Below are positions 1 through 11,409 of a stretch of 64,000 bases of DNA, in pieces. Origin of the DNA: Planococcus citri. Taxonomy: Eukaryota; Arthropoda; Insecta; Hemiptera; Pseudococcidae. A program made the position numbers and the translations under genes. The stretch's first letter is position 1, and every line of letters begins with the position of its first letter. The stretch covers positions 89,181,469-89,245,468 of the forward strand of contig NC_088677.1 of NCBI RefSeq assembly GCF_950023065.1, read 5' to 3'. The notes under the pieces were generated by a model. It was not told the DNA's origin and made no database searches. It saw only the letters and a list, made by a program, of their open reading frames with translations.

Positions 1-1135
1 GAATTTTGAAAAGGAAGATCATGCATAGATGGGTATACACAACAAAGCTGCTGATGGAGAAGAGATGAGAATATAACCTGGAGACCCACATGTGCTTTGT
101 TGATCTGGAGAAGGCGTATGATCAAGTATGAAGGAAGAAGTTGTTCGAAATCCTGAGGAAAATTGAAGTGAATGAACAAATAGTAAGTATGCCTAATTGA
201 AGAAATATACGTACACAGATAATGTAATAAAAGTAAGATCTGGAAACATGTCTGAAGCAAAGAAAATAGGAAGAAGAGTCAGACAAGGATGCCCAATGTC
301 ATGTAGTTTGTTCAACATCTACTTTGATGACATGATAAAAGAATGGCTGAAAGCCAAGCCAAAAGGGCTAGACATCAACGACACCCATGTCAATACCCTC
401 TTGTTTGCTGATGATCAGGTGGTCTCTGCTGACAACAAAGATGACTTGCAGAGAGCGATGTACAACCTTCAGAAAGTAGCTGATAAGTACACAATGAGAA
501 TCTCATTGTCAAAAACAAAGGTGATGGCCTTTGAGGGGAAACAGCCAATACCCAGTAAAATCATTGTAAATGGACTGCCAGTGGAACAAGTTAAAAGCTT
601 TAAATATCTCGGATATGAGCTGTCATATGAAGGAGAAGTTGACGCACAACTTAAGATCAGTAAATTGATGAGAGTAAGCGGAGCTATAAACCGAGCCATA
701 CCGCCATGAAAAGTCAGAGCCGAAACTCGAATAAGAATCTACAATACGCTGGCAAGACCAATGCTACTGTATGGAAGTGAGACATGGGCAATGAGAAAGG
801 ATATAAAAAGCAGAGTAACCGCAGCAGAAATGAGATTCATGCGAGTCACAGCAGGATATACTAGACGAGATAGGAAAAGAAACAAAGACATCCTGAAGGA
901 GCTAGGAGCAGAGCCAATCATTAGACGAATGAAAAATTACAGAAAGAAATGGCGAAAACACGTTGACAGAATGTCTGATGAACTGTCCGCTCGAAAAGTC
1001 AATGAATACACTCCAACTGGCAGGAGGAGCAGATGAAGACTGAAGAAAAAACTTGATGATACATCGGCAAGCAATTCTTCTATAGTTTCCCAGATGGGCT
1101 GAACAGCTCACCAGGCCAAAGTTCAATGATGATGA
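1..1135 (+). mobile_element. Decayed RTE-like LINE fragment (reverse transcriptase to 3' end)
   Basis: The + strand encodes the second half of a non-LTR reverse transcriptase. The pieces, in order, are FVDLEKAYDQV near 100-130, RRVRQGCPMSCSLFN near 265-315, the catalytic LLFADDQ near 400-415, and the thumb-like tail YGSETWAMRKD near 770-800. The main frame runs from about 197 to 1036 and is interrupted by in-frame TGA codons at 707-709 and 1034-1036. The upstream FVDLEKAYDQV block lies in a different frame, so there is also a frameshift. The copy ends in ATG repeats near 1120-1138, as in RTE/BovB-like elements that end in simple repeats. The 5' end is outside the window. The copy is dead. The clade is inferred from the motifs and tail, not from a tree. 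Confidence 0.85.
197..1036 (+). pseudogene. Reverse transcriptase C-terminal half, two in-frame stops
   Basis: This is the continuous reading frame of the LINE fragment above. It holds RT fingers and palm motifs (RQGCP, FADD) followed by the LINE C-terminal region (SETWAM, then a basic RRDRKRN stretch). The TGA at 707-709 falls between palm and thumb. The resemblance to the RTE-like element at 37.9-41.9 kb is at family level (RQGCPxS, YADD or FADD, SCETW or SETW), so the two are distant relatives rather than copies of one element. Confidence 0.8.
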
Positions 1136-3487
1136 TGAAAGTTACTGGGGGGGGGGGGCAAATTGAATGCGATCCCTTTCAGACGGTTATCGTATACTCC
1201 ATTTACATTGTTCGGTAGAATTTCGGCAAAAATACTTATTTTTAGATTGATTTTATGAAAAAAAATTGTAGGCGAATAAAATGCATTGCGAGAAAAAGTA
1301 CAAAAACTCCGCATGGTTATCTGAGCCACCAACACGGCCCGCAGCTAATAGCTTTCTGAACGTTTGAATGTAGGAAAAGCTATTTCATTTGTAATTTATA
1401 GAGTGCGATAATAACAACAATGCGCCAATATTCTTGTTACTTCGGTCGTAATGTGCATTGTGCTCGTGTGTGTGTGTGTGTGTGTGTGTGTTTGTAATCG
1501 TTTTTAATACAGGTAGCTGCCTTCCTACCTATATCTCATAGTACAGCTTATACTTTAGCGCAGAAAAATCCCAAAGCAGAGCTTTTTTTTCTACTTTTGT
1601 TTTCTCATAATATCGTTGTTTTTCTCATTTCACATTTTGGTAAAGTACCCCCCCCCACCCCACCCCCCCCCTCTCGTGCGAATTCAAATATGTAATATTA
1701 TTCGTTTCATCAAAAATGCTTTTTGGATAGTGAAGATTCTCGAAAAACTATTTATATAACTAGGCATGTTTTCTACGAAGGAATGTTAATTTTGAAACAC
1801 CCTGTTCAACATGTCGTTGCAGATATCTGATGGAAAATGCCGAGAGATGATTCTATATTAGAGGAAAGAGGACGAATCGTAACGTAAACACAGCTCAGGG
1901 CAGGGCAGAGCAGGGCAGTCGGTTATTAATTGTTGGGTTTTCAATTTAGGCAGCGAGTTCGTTTAGTAAATGAATTTTTCACACGATTCGTCTTAATTAG
2001 TGGCTACTCTGCGACATGTGTGACACGTTGCAGAATCTATTTCATACTTATATTTCGAGGTGTATGGCAAAATTATACCCTATACTACGCGACGAGCGCA
2101 TTGAAGGTGAATCAGATATACCTACGTATATATATGTAACTATAACCCCAGTACCCCAGACAGAGAGACTGTGCTGTGTGTGTGAGAGGAAATACGCGCC
2201 ACAAAAGCTCACCACACAGGATATTATAAAAGCGTACACAACGGCTAATAAATATTTCCAAAACGTCCGCAGATAAATACGCGAACACGTTGTAAAAGGG
2301 TTAACTGCGACCAGCACGAGGTACATATATCCGTGCAAAGTTTTTTTTTCCACCATCCAGCCATAAATTGAACGCGACTCGCGTATTGTTTATAGCCCAT
2401 CAATATCGTTGGTAAATACAAACTTAATTCTTGACTCGCATAAATCCTCCGCTCATCGTTTGTGCATATATTGTTGCTCTTTTTATATAGGTAACCAAAG
2501 AATATGACGGGAAAAAAGTAATGTACGAGTATATTACCATTTAGGTGCGATGGTGTTGGTGTTGTGTGCTCTCAGCTCAGCGCCAGCCATGTACGCGCAG
2601 TTGTCGTTGTCTAACATGGCCAGAGATGTTTTGTCATACATATTTTACGACTTGACGTGTATTAATGAGAAATGAAAATTAAAACAACACGTATGTCGTA
2701 CGGGGTGTTGGAGCGCGTGCCTTGTCGCATGTTTAGGTTTTTTTCTCTTTCTTCGTAGCCTTCTTTTTATAATATTTCCAACCGTAATAAAATAAGGTTG
2801 GCTATGAGGTTACATGCTGCGTCGTCGTCGTCGTCGTATCCATAAACAGAAGCGATTAGTTACAAATAACGGACGAGAAGTCGAGTTTTGATCATCGATC
2901 CTCGTACAATCGTGACTGATTTCATAACAAACTGCGGAGTAGGACTGAGCATGGCTGCAGAATGTGTTTGCTTAAAAAGAAGTAAAAATCACGTAGGCTG
3001 ATCGAATAGCAAACATTCACACTATTGTATATGGTCGTTTTTTCAAATTTCAAAAAAAAAAAAACGAATTTAAAGCAGTATTTTGTCCATCTGAGGGAGA
3101 GGGAAGATGTAAGAAAGGTCAAAATATCAGTTTTTCTTGCAATTGAAATTCAAAGTCGAGCTCTTTGTGTTTTGATTATTGATTTTGAATTTTCAGTGTT
3201 TTCTACAACGTGCAAAGATAATTTGAACGAATAAAACGTAGGACCAGAATTTATTTTTGGTTCGAGTTGATATGGAAGGGGCATGTTTTCAAGAATTCTG
3301 CAATACCTAGATCTTTTCAAATGGACGTCGTGAGGTCAAAATTATTCTGCGAGGTCACGCCCCGTTTCTTGTTAATAATTGTCGAATTTTTCTTTTGCAA
3401 AAAATTCTAGAGGTTTCGTTTTTTTCATCAAAAATTTCCACAAAGTCGAATACGTCACTTTTCTATTAGTAATTCCTAAAAATTTCT
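1136..3487. other. Gene-free stretch with simple repeats
   Basis: I see no supported gene. The stretch holds a poly-G run near 1146, a (GT)n microsatellite near 1466-1490, poly-C runs near 1648-1670, short GGGCA repeats near 1898-1919 and a (CGT)n run at 2820-2837. The part from about 1340 to 2900 is richer in CpG and less repetitive than the rest of the window, but its short open frames show no family motif. From about 3240 it becomes T-rich repeat sequence that recurs at 29.69-30.07 kb. Confidence 0.5.
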
Positions 3488-4065
3488 GCTTTTTACTCGT
3501 CGTGGTTCCTTGTCCTTTACAGGAGATTGGAAATCGCATTTTTGTGGTACCCTAACAGGGCGAGGCGAATGCCTTTTGCCACTGCGATTATTCTGGGGAA
3601 TCGACGTTGTTTCGAGCTTCCACTAGTAGTTTCCCGTTGCTTTCTAGTGACATCTACACAAGCACCTTGGAGCTAGCCGGGTAGTTTAGAGACCCTGAGC
3701 TCCTCAGTGTTGACCTCTATAGACGCTCGAACCAGTTTCAGCTTTTTGATTCTGCTAACAGATGGCGTGCATTATCTGTTAGCTCGGCTAAACTGGTAGT
3801 CCCCCGGTACTTGGCGTGTAATGATGATAATTGCACGAAAGATTTTTAATTACACGCACAAGCTTGCCTCTGTAGCTGGGTTTGAACCGGGTACCTCGTG
3901 AACAGAGGACCGCGGCTCTACCTACTACGCCACCGAGGGACCGCTTTTTACTAAAATATTCAAAATATTGCAGTTCTCCAAGAATTGTCATAAGTTAACG
4001 TTTTTTTTTTCAAAAAATGGCTAAAATTTTCGCTTTTTGCCAAAAATTGTTGGTTTTTTCTTGTG
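3355..4065. repeat. T-rich dispersed repeat, copy 1 (split by the SINE)
   Basis: With the SINE removed, this stretch aligns by eye with 29.69-30.07 kb. Both hold TTTTGCAAAAAATT, a GTCGAATxCGTCAC block and repeated units built around CTTTTTGCCAAAAATTG. It continues on the far side of the fold-back at 5956-6190. No protein is supported. Confidence 0.6.
3498..3942 (-). mobile_element. tRNA-derived SINE with 10-bp target-site duplication
   Basis: The 445-bp insertion is flanked by perfect 10-bp direct repeats GCTTTTTACT at 3488-3497 and 3943-3952. The related sequence near 29.84 kb reads through this point without the insertion, so an approximate empty site is present in the same window. On the minus strand the element opens with a tRNA-like head: an A-box-like TGGCGTAGTAGGTAGAGC and a B-box-like GGTTCAAACCC. 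The head ends near 3865. The 3' end (left side on the + strand) finishes in CGT/ACG units and shares a 14-nt stretch with the 3' tail of the RTE-like LINE at 37.9 kb. Confidence 0.8.
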
Positions 4066-5952
4066 CTTGATAGCCCGGTATATGACAATAGGAGTCATTG
4101 CACACACACCCCCCCCGGCCGATCCTACGGGACAACTTTTTTCTTAAAGGGGACATCCTAAGGAACATTTTAAAGCAAACTTTCCCAAAAAAAGTTGGCC
4201 TTACAGAATGGCGGCCATTTTGATTGACAGGTCAGCCGAAATCGTAGAGTTTGCGTTTCAACATAGGACTTGCACGAAATTTTCCAAACTTTACAAAGGT
4301 AGATGGAAAGATCATGCAAAAATTCATCACTTGCCAAAATTTCAAGTGCTAACGTGCGTTTTTCGAGCTTTGGTGAATTTTTAAAAATCGAATTTAGGCC
4401 AAAAATGAGGGAAAAAATCAAAATTTTACCAAAGTGACCAGGAAAGCTGAAATTTGGGATATACATACAATATTTTCGACATGCCAAATCGATTGGAAAC
4501 TGTTTCAACCCGTTTTGAGCAGTTCTGGAGCCTCCAGCAGATTTTTTAAATTTGAAATTCTCACAAAATTCCATCAAATTGGAGTTGTAAAGCTGAAATT
4601 TATTCTAAAAACTAATTTCAATACGCTACGAAGTACTGCAGGTGAATTTCAAGTCGTTTTGGAGCCTCCAGAAACTTTTTGAAAATTCCTGAAGCCTCCA
4701 GCAGATGTTTGAAACTTTAAATTTTCAAAAAATGTCATCAAATGGAGATGGAAAGTTGAAATTTACTCTACACTCCAATTTTAACACCCTCTGAAGACGA
4801 CTTCGGTTGGGTTCAAGTCATTTTAGAGCCTGCAGAGACTTTTTTGGAAATTACTGGAGCCTCCAGATTTCCCCAAAATTTCATCAAACTGTGATGGGGT
4901 GTCGAAATTCATTCTGCGAACTAATTTAAATACGCTACGAAGTTGACTGCTGGTGGATTTCAAGTCGTTTTGGAGCCTCCAGCGACTTTTTGAAAGGTTG
5001 TATGACGTTTTTTTGGAAAATCGAAATTTCCCAAAAGTAGCTGGAAGCTTCAAAACCATTTGAAACCACCATGTAGTCTGCGAAGTAAATTTCAGCTTGC
5101 AAACTCCATTTGATAAATTAACGTTGGGGAAATTTCAAATTTCAAAAATTTACTGGAAACTCCAGTAAATTTCAAAAAAGTCGCTGGTGGCTCTATAATG
5201 ACTTGAACCCACCTGAAGTCGTCTTCAGAGGGTGTTAAAATTGGAGTGTAGAGTAAATTTCAACTTTCCATCTCCATTTGATGACATTTTTTGAAAATTT
5301 AAAGTTTCAAACATCTGCTGGAGGCTTCAGGAATTTTCAAAAAAAGTCGCTGGAGGATCCAAAACGACTTGAAATTCACCTGCAGTACTTCCTAGCGTAT
5401 TGAAATTAGTTTTTAGAATAAATTTCAGCTGTACAACTCCAATTTGATGGAATTTTGTGGGAATTTCGAGTTTCAAAAATCTGCTGGAGGCTCCAGAACT
5501 GCTCAAAACGGGTTGAAACAGTTTCCTATCGATTTGGCATGTCGAAAATATTGTATGTCTCAAATTTCAGCTTTCTTGGTCAATTTGGTAAAATTTTGAT
5601 TTTTTCCCTCATTTTTGGCCTAAATTCGATTTTTAAAAATTCACCAAAGCTCGAAAAACGCACGTTAGCACTTGAAATTTTGGCAAGTGATGAATTTTTG
5701 CATGATCTTTCCATCTACCTTTGTAAAGTTTGGAAAATTTCGTGCAAGTCCTATGTTGAAACGCAAACTCTACGATTTCGGCTGACCTGTCAATCAAAAT
5801 GGCCGCCATTCTGTGAGTAAGGCCAACTTTTTTTTGGGAAAGTTTGCTTTAAAATGTTCCTTAGGATGTCCCCTTCAAGAAAAAAGTTGCCCAGAGGATC
5901 GGTTGGGGGTGGTGTGTGCAATTACTCCTATTGTCATATGCCGGACTATCAG
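4066..5952. repeat. 1.9-kb fold-back element with about 770-bp arms
   Basis: The left arm (about 4068-4840) is the reverse complement of the right arm (about 5175-5951). Both outer ends read TGATAG(C/T)CCGG(T/C)ATATGACA in their own orientation, and the two arms encode nearly the same meaningless open frame on opposite strands. Inside each arm a motif close to CTGGAGGCTCCAGAA recurs, giving a second, shorter periodicity. It sits inside the T-rich repeat at 3355-4065 and 5956-6190. I could not define a target-site duplication. No transposase is present. Confidence 0.8.
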
Positions 5953-5955
5953 CAT

Positions 5956-7244
5956 CTATTGCTTTTCTTTCAAAAATTGGCTTCTTTGTCGAAAATTACA
6001 AAATTCTCTTTTTGTTGCCAAAAATGGTCAAAAAGTTTTACTTTTTTGCCAAAAATTGCTAAAAAAAAAAATTGCCTTTTTGAGAGGAAGAACTTTATGG
6101 GAAGAATTTTTGGGCTACCCTGCCTTTTGCTAAAATTATTGTCGAAGTCTCGCTTTCTGCCAAACTTGTTTGCTTTTTTTCGAGTTTGAATTTTTTTTTT
6201 TGAATAATCATTTAAATTTTAAAATTTTGAAGCAAAAAGAAACTTCTTCATTCATTATCCAAGAAAATAACTTTTTTTATGCCCCTCGAAATACTAATTT
6301 TCGATAACTTTTTCGAAAAATTGGTATATTTGTTTCCAAATGTTGTTCGAATTTTCCATTATTTTTTTTAATTTTTCATTTTGAAAAAAGTTTTTTATTC
6401 GTCCAATTTCATTATAGTAACAAGAACTTAAAAGGTGAAAATAAATCAAAAATTGAAATCACAAATCAGCTCGCTTGAAAAAGATCTTGGGATGTTTGAA
6501 GACATTGGAAAAGCGAAAAATCGTAATGTAAAATATTGCCTCGTCCACTCCCTCCCTCTCTTGAAAAAATCCCAAGTGTTTAAAGAATGCCCTGCCGAAG
6601 TCCTGCTTTTTTATTTTGAAATTTTGTTGGACTAGACACCCTGAAAAATTACTGCTAAAAATAAAAATAAAATCCTTCATCTTTCATATTTGAAAGAATT
6701 TTACTCTCAAAATACGTAGTTGATTTGTTAATTTTTCGAGTTCGCTCATTTTGTATTTTTAACATGTACACACGAAAAATTGTGACAACTTGAATAAATG
6801 TAGCAATGATTATAAAATCGTTGAACTGATTTCAAATTGATGAAAACGCGTAAGACATACTCCAATGTAAAAAATTACAAAGTTCAAACCAAAAAGAAAT
6901 CAAAAATCAAAAATCGTTCTTGTGGGAGGAGGGGGTTGAAAATATTTTGGAAAGCTGTGATTTTTTTTAAAGGTAGTGAAAAAGGTAGTGATTTTCGGTC
7001 GAAAAATTCCGGTAGAGACCCTGAAAAAGTGTATTTTCATAGTTTCAACATTTCAAAATTTCAACTCGGGAAATTGTAGATAATAATATGTACCTATCTT
7101 TAAATACAGAAATGAAGGCCCGAACGAAGCGAGGGCAAAAGCTTACAAAAAGCAAACCAACATTATTTTCGATGTGAGAAGTGAATTCTTTTCAATCCTT
7201 CAACTTTGGTCAAAAAAAAAGAGAATCGCGATGGAATACCATAA
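5956..7244. other. T-rich repeat remainder and gene-free AT-rich DNA
   Basis: The left part, to about 6190, continues the CCAAAAATTG repeat interrupted by the fold-back. The rest is low-complexity AT-rich sequence. Bases 7100-7240 match the region just upstream of gene 3 (33.28-33.39 kb), so the duplicated gene unit begins here. No gene is supported. Confidence 0.5.
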
Positions 7245-7246
7245 TA

Positions 7247-7791
7247 TGAAGAGTCCAGGGAAAGAACCAGGTAAGTCACTTTTTTTCAAAAATGAGTTTA
7301 GGGTTGAATTAAATTCACACTGAGGAGTAGAAAAATGTAGTCCATTTAGATTTTGAAAAAAATCGATTTTTCATGGTTAAAATGGCCTTTAAAAAAAAGA
7401 GGGGAGGAGAAAAATGAGCCGAGACCAAATGTGAGGCGATAAGAAGAAAATTTCAACATCGTTAACTATTTAGAATACAAAAATTTTTCATTATGTCATC
7501 ATAATAATCGATTTTTATCGAATTCAAGTAGTTGCGAAACACTGATTTTTCGATTTTTTGCTTGATTTTTTCACAAAAAGAGTGACTTTTCAAGTCGTGA
7601 CTGGCCCATCTCTTCATTTTTTTTCAACAATGCCTCAAGTTGTGTTTGTGGGATGTTGTGTGATGTATTTCCAGTCATTACCTTGATGAAATTCAAATTC
7701 CCTACAAAATTGGAGCATTCTGATACTTCAAAACGCCGTAACTCAAAAGTTTGAAAAAGTGACTTACCTGGTTCTTTCCCTGGACTCTTCA
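7247..7791. mobile_element. MITE with about 38-bp TIRs and TA target duplication
   Basis: The terminal inverted repeats start TGAAGAGTCCAGGGAAAG and extend about 38 bp with few differences. TA dinucleotides lie directly outside at 7245-7246 and 7792-7793. The paralogous sequence at 33.39 kb upstream of gene 3 lacks the 545-bp element, which supports an insertion after the duplication. No coding capacity. A Tc1/mariner-type origin is inferred from the TA target. Confidence 0.75.
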
Positions 7792-7793
7792 TA

Positions 7794-8349
7794 TGTTATT
7801 ATTAATTTAATATGTATTATCATCGATCTACTCCCATTATCATATCTAAAGTTGTGATAGAGATTAAGACGAATTACTCGAATTACTCGTATTACCATCT
7901 CATCCTACTAAAAAAGAAATCATAAGCAGATATTTGAAAATTAATTGAAAAAATTATTTGATCAAGAAACTGATTCCTATAGGGTCGATTTGAGATGATA
8001 ATTACTTTTATTGTAATTTCAGAAAAAGAGGGAGTTTTTTAAAAGAAGAGGGGGTACGAAAATTACCACGCGGAAGTTTCTCAGTAGTAACCATCTAACA
8101 TACAAATATCAACCGGAGAGCTCTCGGGGGCCATTTCACCCTTATGCGCTTATCTATTACCTCCTATAGCCTTTCGAAAAAAGTTGAATACTTCATGTTA
8201 GAATAGGTATGTGACATTGAAATAAACATCAAAGATTAGGTATAGAGTTGTTCATTTTCTTTACGAAAAGGACAATGAAACTATTTATAATGATTGAAAA
8301 TGTGCTTTGTTTTTTGTTTTCAACAGATCTGTTGGTCGTGATAGAAGAC
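7794..8349 (+). promoter_or_regulatory. Conserved upstream block of gene 1
   Basis: This noncoding block recurs upstream of genes 2 and 3. A core at 7822-7904 (ATCTACTC, then GTGATAGAGATTAAGACGAAT, then ATTACCATCTCAT) is present at all seven upstream blocks in the window. The polypyrimidine-CAG at 8305-8326 is a strong 3' splice site just before the signal-peptide start, so transcription should begin upstream and be spliced here. The transcription start is not determined. Confidence 0.45.
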
Positions 8350-8406
8350 ATGGTTTTCATCTTCTTGCTGGCTGTGGCTGTACAACTGAGCACCGTATTG
8401 CTTCAG
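8350..8406 (+). pseudogene. Gene 1 exon with signal peptide (secreted AAA-ATPase-like family)
   Basis: Nineteen codons, a hydrophobic signal peptide ending AVQLSTVLLQ, followed directly by the donor GTAAAA. The upstream acceptor CAG ends at 8326. Paralogues start four codons earlier (MKxD/G). In gene 1 the first ATG is lost by small changes near 8336-8345, so translation would begin at the second methionine, which still leaves a usable signal peptide. Confidence 0.8.
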
Positions 8407-9222
8407 GTAAAAACAAAAACAACTAAAAATTAAATCTTATTTTTATTTAAGACATCGGGTGTAATATGTAAATTACCGCTATAAAATTGCAACGAGACCG
8501 CCCTGTACTCGAATATTGAATTTTAGCAGACCTCATTAAGTTCATCAAACGCGTCATAGAGGTCAAATTTCAGCCCTCCGGGTCAATTTATGAATTTACA
8601 ACGTGTTTCGTGGTCCTACAAATTGTGAAAGTGCTGCAGCGAGTACCTACTATTCTCTTGTACCATTATCACTTTTCGTAAAGTACCTAGTTCTTCTTTT
8701 TTTTTCGATCAAACTTCGAATTTTCAATTTGTTCCTCCTTTTTCTGGAATTTTGAGAAAATTTCATTAGCTAGAACGGTTGAAAGTGAAAACAGAATCGG
8801 AAATTGAAATGATAGAAATTAGGTACATTTTCTTGAGATGTTTGGAGACATTAGAAAAGCGAATAATCCCCCCCCCCAGCCTTGGTTAAGCCGGGGTCTG
8901 TCCCTGTATATACTTCCTTGAATCTCACTTTCAAAAGATTTCAGGGCCTCCATTTTCTGGGGGTTAAAAAAGAACGCTTTGTTACGGTTTACTCGGTGGT
9001 AATGTTTCGTATTGAAAATTGCGATCTCTGGTATTTTTCCCGTAAGGGCGAAGTTGAATACTAAGTTGGAGCGAAAATATGATGTGGTGGCCAGGCACCT
9101 TACCTATCCACAGCGAGGGAGGGGTACCCTGTCACATGTTGTTCCCGCTCTACCTACTCTTGGGTACTATCGACATGATGCAAATGCAAATATTTACCAT
9201 TTCTTTTTTTTTTATTACACAG

Positions 9223-10398
9223 GGTTCCGGTGATGCAGATTATAATAAAACTACGAGTAATAAAACATTTTTTCTGGATAAATCGCCGGGTAATGTTTTT
9301 GAAAAAACTTTGATTCGCTCCAATCACCTTTTCGTGGATAAGACTATGTTCATTGCAGAGTTGATTGATCTACAGGAGGAATGCGATCTTATCAGCCGTC
9401 CTTCTGGGTGGGGCAAGTCTTTTAATATGGAGATGACTGCCTCTTTCTTCGACATTCCTCATTTCGACAATGGCACTGAAGATGAGTACAAACTAGATAT
9501 GATTAGATCATTGTTTGTAGGTGGGTCGAGAATTGCATTGCCAAAGGACCCAACTGGGAAACAAACAGAGGAACCTACTCTGATACAAACAAAACCGTTG
9601 AAAATTTCCAACGTGGAACGCGCTATGAGGGAAATGGGATGCCATCCGACGATATTCCTCTCCTTTGTGGGCTGCGGCGATACATTTGACGAATTTATCG
9701 AGAACTTTGCTGGGAAAATTAGCGAAATGATTTTTACAAAAAATTATACCTTATTTTTACCGAAGCACTGTAAAGCAACCGGCATGGCAAAGGCATGCCA
9801 TGAACTTTTATATAGTACCAAAGAACAACTCGTCCGTAACCTCGATTTATTGCACCATAGCATTGAAATACTGATCGGTCTACTAACGAGCCATTTCAAC
9901 TCGAAAACTGTGGTATTAATTGACGAGTACGATTATCCATTAAACCGCATGATTTGCGACGAAGCGGATTATAAAAAGACTTTCAAATTTTTGGAATCGC
10001 TGTTCACTCGTACATTCAAAGGTGAGGCGCACAACCGCATATACCGTGGTGCTGTGACTGGTATTGAGCAGGTTTCCAGAGCCGCACTATCAACAGGGTT
10101 CACAGTTTGCGCATTTAGCAGTATATTAAAAGATCGATATAGGGCGCATTTTGGCTTCACCGAGGAAGAGGTGCAAACACTCCTAGAAAAAAATCCCGGA
10201 TTTCCGCATAATATGATCGAATTGAAAACCTGTTGTGACGGTTACACGTTTGGGGAGTACCGCATGTATAACCCTCTGAAAATTCGCGGTTACTTTGAAT
10301 CTAATCGAACGGGCAACCATTGGATAACGAGCGTTCCATTGGGGCTTAATTCGAGTCATCTGGATACTCTTTCTTCACCAACTATTTACGACGGATAA
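9223..10398 (+). pseudogene. Gene 1 main exon, truncated secreted AAA-ATPase-like protein
   Basis: The exon begins after TTACACAG at 9222, in phase 0 with the exon at 8350-8406 (816-bp intron). With the signal exon it encodes 410 residues. Visible family motifs are LFVDKT, the P-loop RPSGWGKS at residues 78-85 (the other copies have RPSRWGK), LIDEYD near 251-256, HFGFTEEEVQTLLE, and DGYTFG preceded by Cys-Cys where paralogues have Trp-Tyr. The frame breaks just after SSHLDT: a one-base shift against paralogues gives eight foreign residues and TAA at 10396. In the shifted frame, homology (LHQLF) resumes but stops at about 10404, where a CATC simple repeat begins. About 230 C-terminal residues are missing. 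The last 120 bp before the break match genes 4-6 better than gene 3, a gene-conversion sign. I call it a 3'-truncated pseudogene. Confidence 0.85.
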
Positions 10399-10402
10399 AC
10401 AT

Positions 10403-10784
10403 CAACCATCCATCCATCCATCCATCCATCCAGCCACTGCAGGCCATTTTTTATGAAATTTTCACTAGGTGGGCAAGAGACAGTGGCATAGCCAGGGGGA
10501 GGGGTAAAGAGGGCCATTGCCCCCACTCGCGTGTAAAAATTTGAAATTAAACATGCAAAAATGACCTTTTTATCATTTTTGGGACCTAATTTTTAAAAGT
10601 GTTCGCTCTCGCTCTACTCGAGCAGGAATTTTACCACTGTTCTTATAAAATCATTACACACCATGAAAGGTTTTCAGAAAATTATCTCTAAAATCCAGTT
10701 GTTCTGTTCAGATAAAAATGAAAATTTTGCGTTTTCCATATTATGCTTCGAGTATTATGAGTATTTCTAGAATTTTTCTGCTTT
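10403..10784. other. CATC repeat and gene-free junction
   Basis: A (CATC)n run at about 10403-10431 marks where gene 1 is cut off. The following 350 bp hold no gene. A stretch near 10480-10530 (GGCATAGCCAGGGGGAGG) resembles the terminal sequence of hAT-like elements such as the one at 49.0 kb, but no partner end was found. Confidence 0.5.
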
Positions 10785-11409
10785 TTGCATAGCAAATTAG
10801 AACATGCCATTACCCTTCTCCTCAATAATAGTTACCAAATTGTGGTTGGTGGTGATTTTAACATCAATGTTTTAGATGATAATGTTATATCTAGTAGATT
10901 TTTCTTGTTACTGTCATCATATGGTCTGAAGCTGATGTGTTATCAGCCCACCAGGCTAGGAAATTGTATTGATAATTTAGATACACCACCCATATTGGAT
11001 CACAATAGTGTATTCCTATCCTTGAAACTGGTCAAAATATCTGTGAATACAGCAAAACAACCTTCTTTAAAAAAACGTATGTTCTCTAAAACAAATTTTG
11101 ATGATTTTTTCCACTCTCTGGAATCTGAAAATTGGGATGCACTGAAAATAGGTGATATTAATTCAAGATGTTCCAATTTTTTTAATATTTTTTTGAACTA
11201 CTACAACATATCTTTCCCACTCCAAACTTACACAAATCATAACCCTAACCACTTACATTATCCCCATAGTATTCAAACCCAAATACGCACCCTAAAAACT
11301 AGACTATTAGATACTCAAATTGGAAATCCAGTGGGTCTGAAGATGATAAAATTGAATACAAGCTCCTTCAAAAGGAATATAAAAAATTGATCAGTTGGGC
11401 AAATATATA

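Noticed and set aside
3860..3942. Possible tRNA gene on the minus strand
   Set aside because: It is the head of a 445-bp element bounded by target-site duplications, so it is a SINE.
4170..5820. Two long open frames on opposite strands with almost the same protein (135 and 121 residues)
   Set aside because: They lie in the mirror arms of one fold-back element. The same sequence read twice gives the same chance frame, and there is no family motif.
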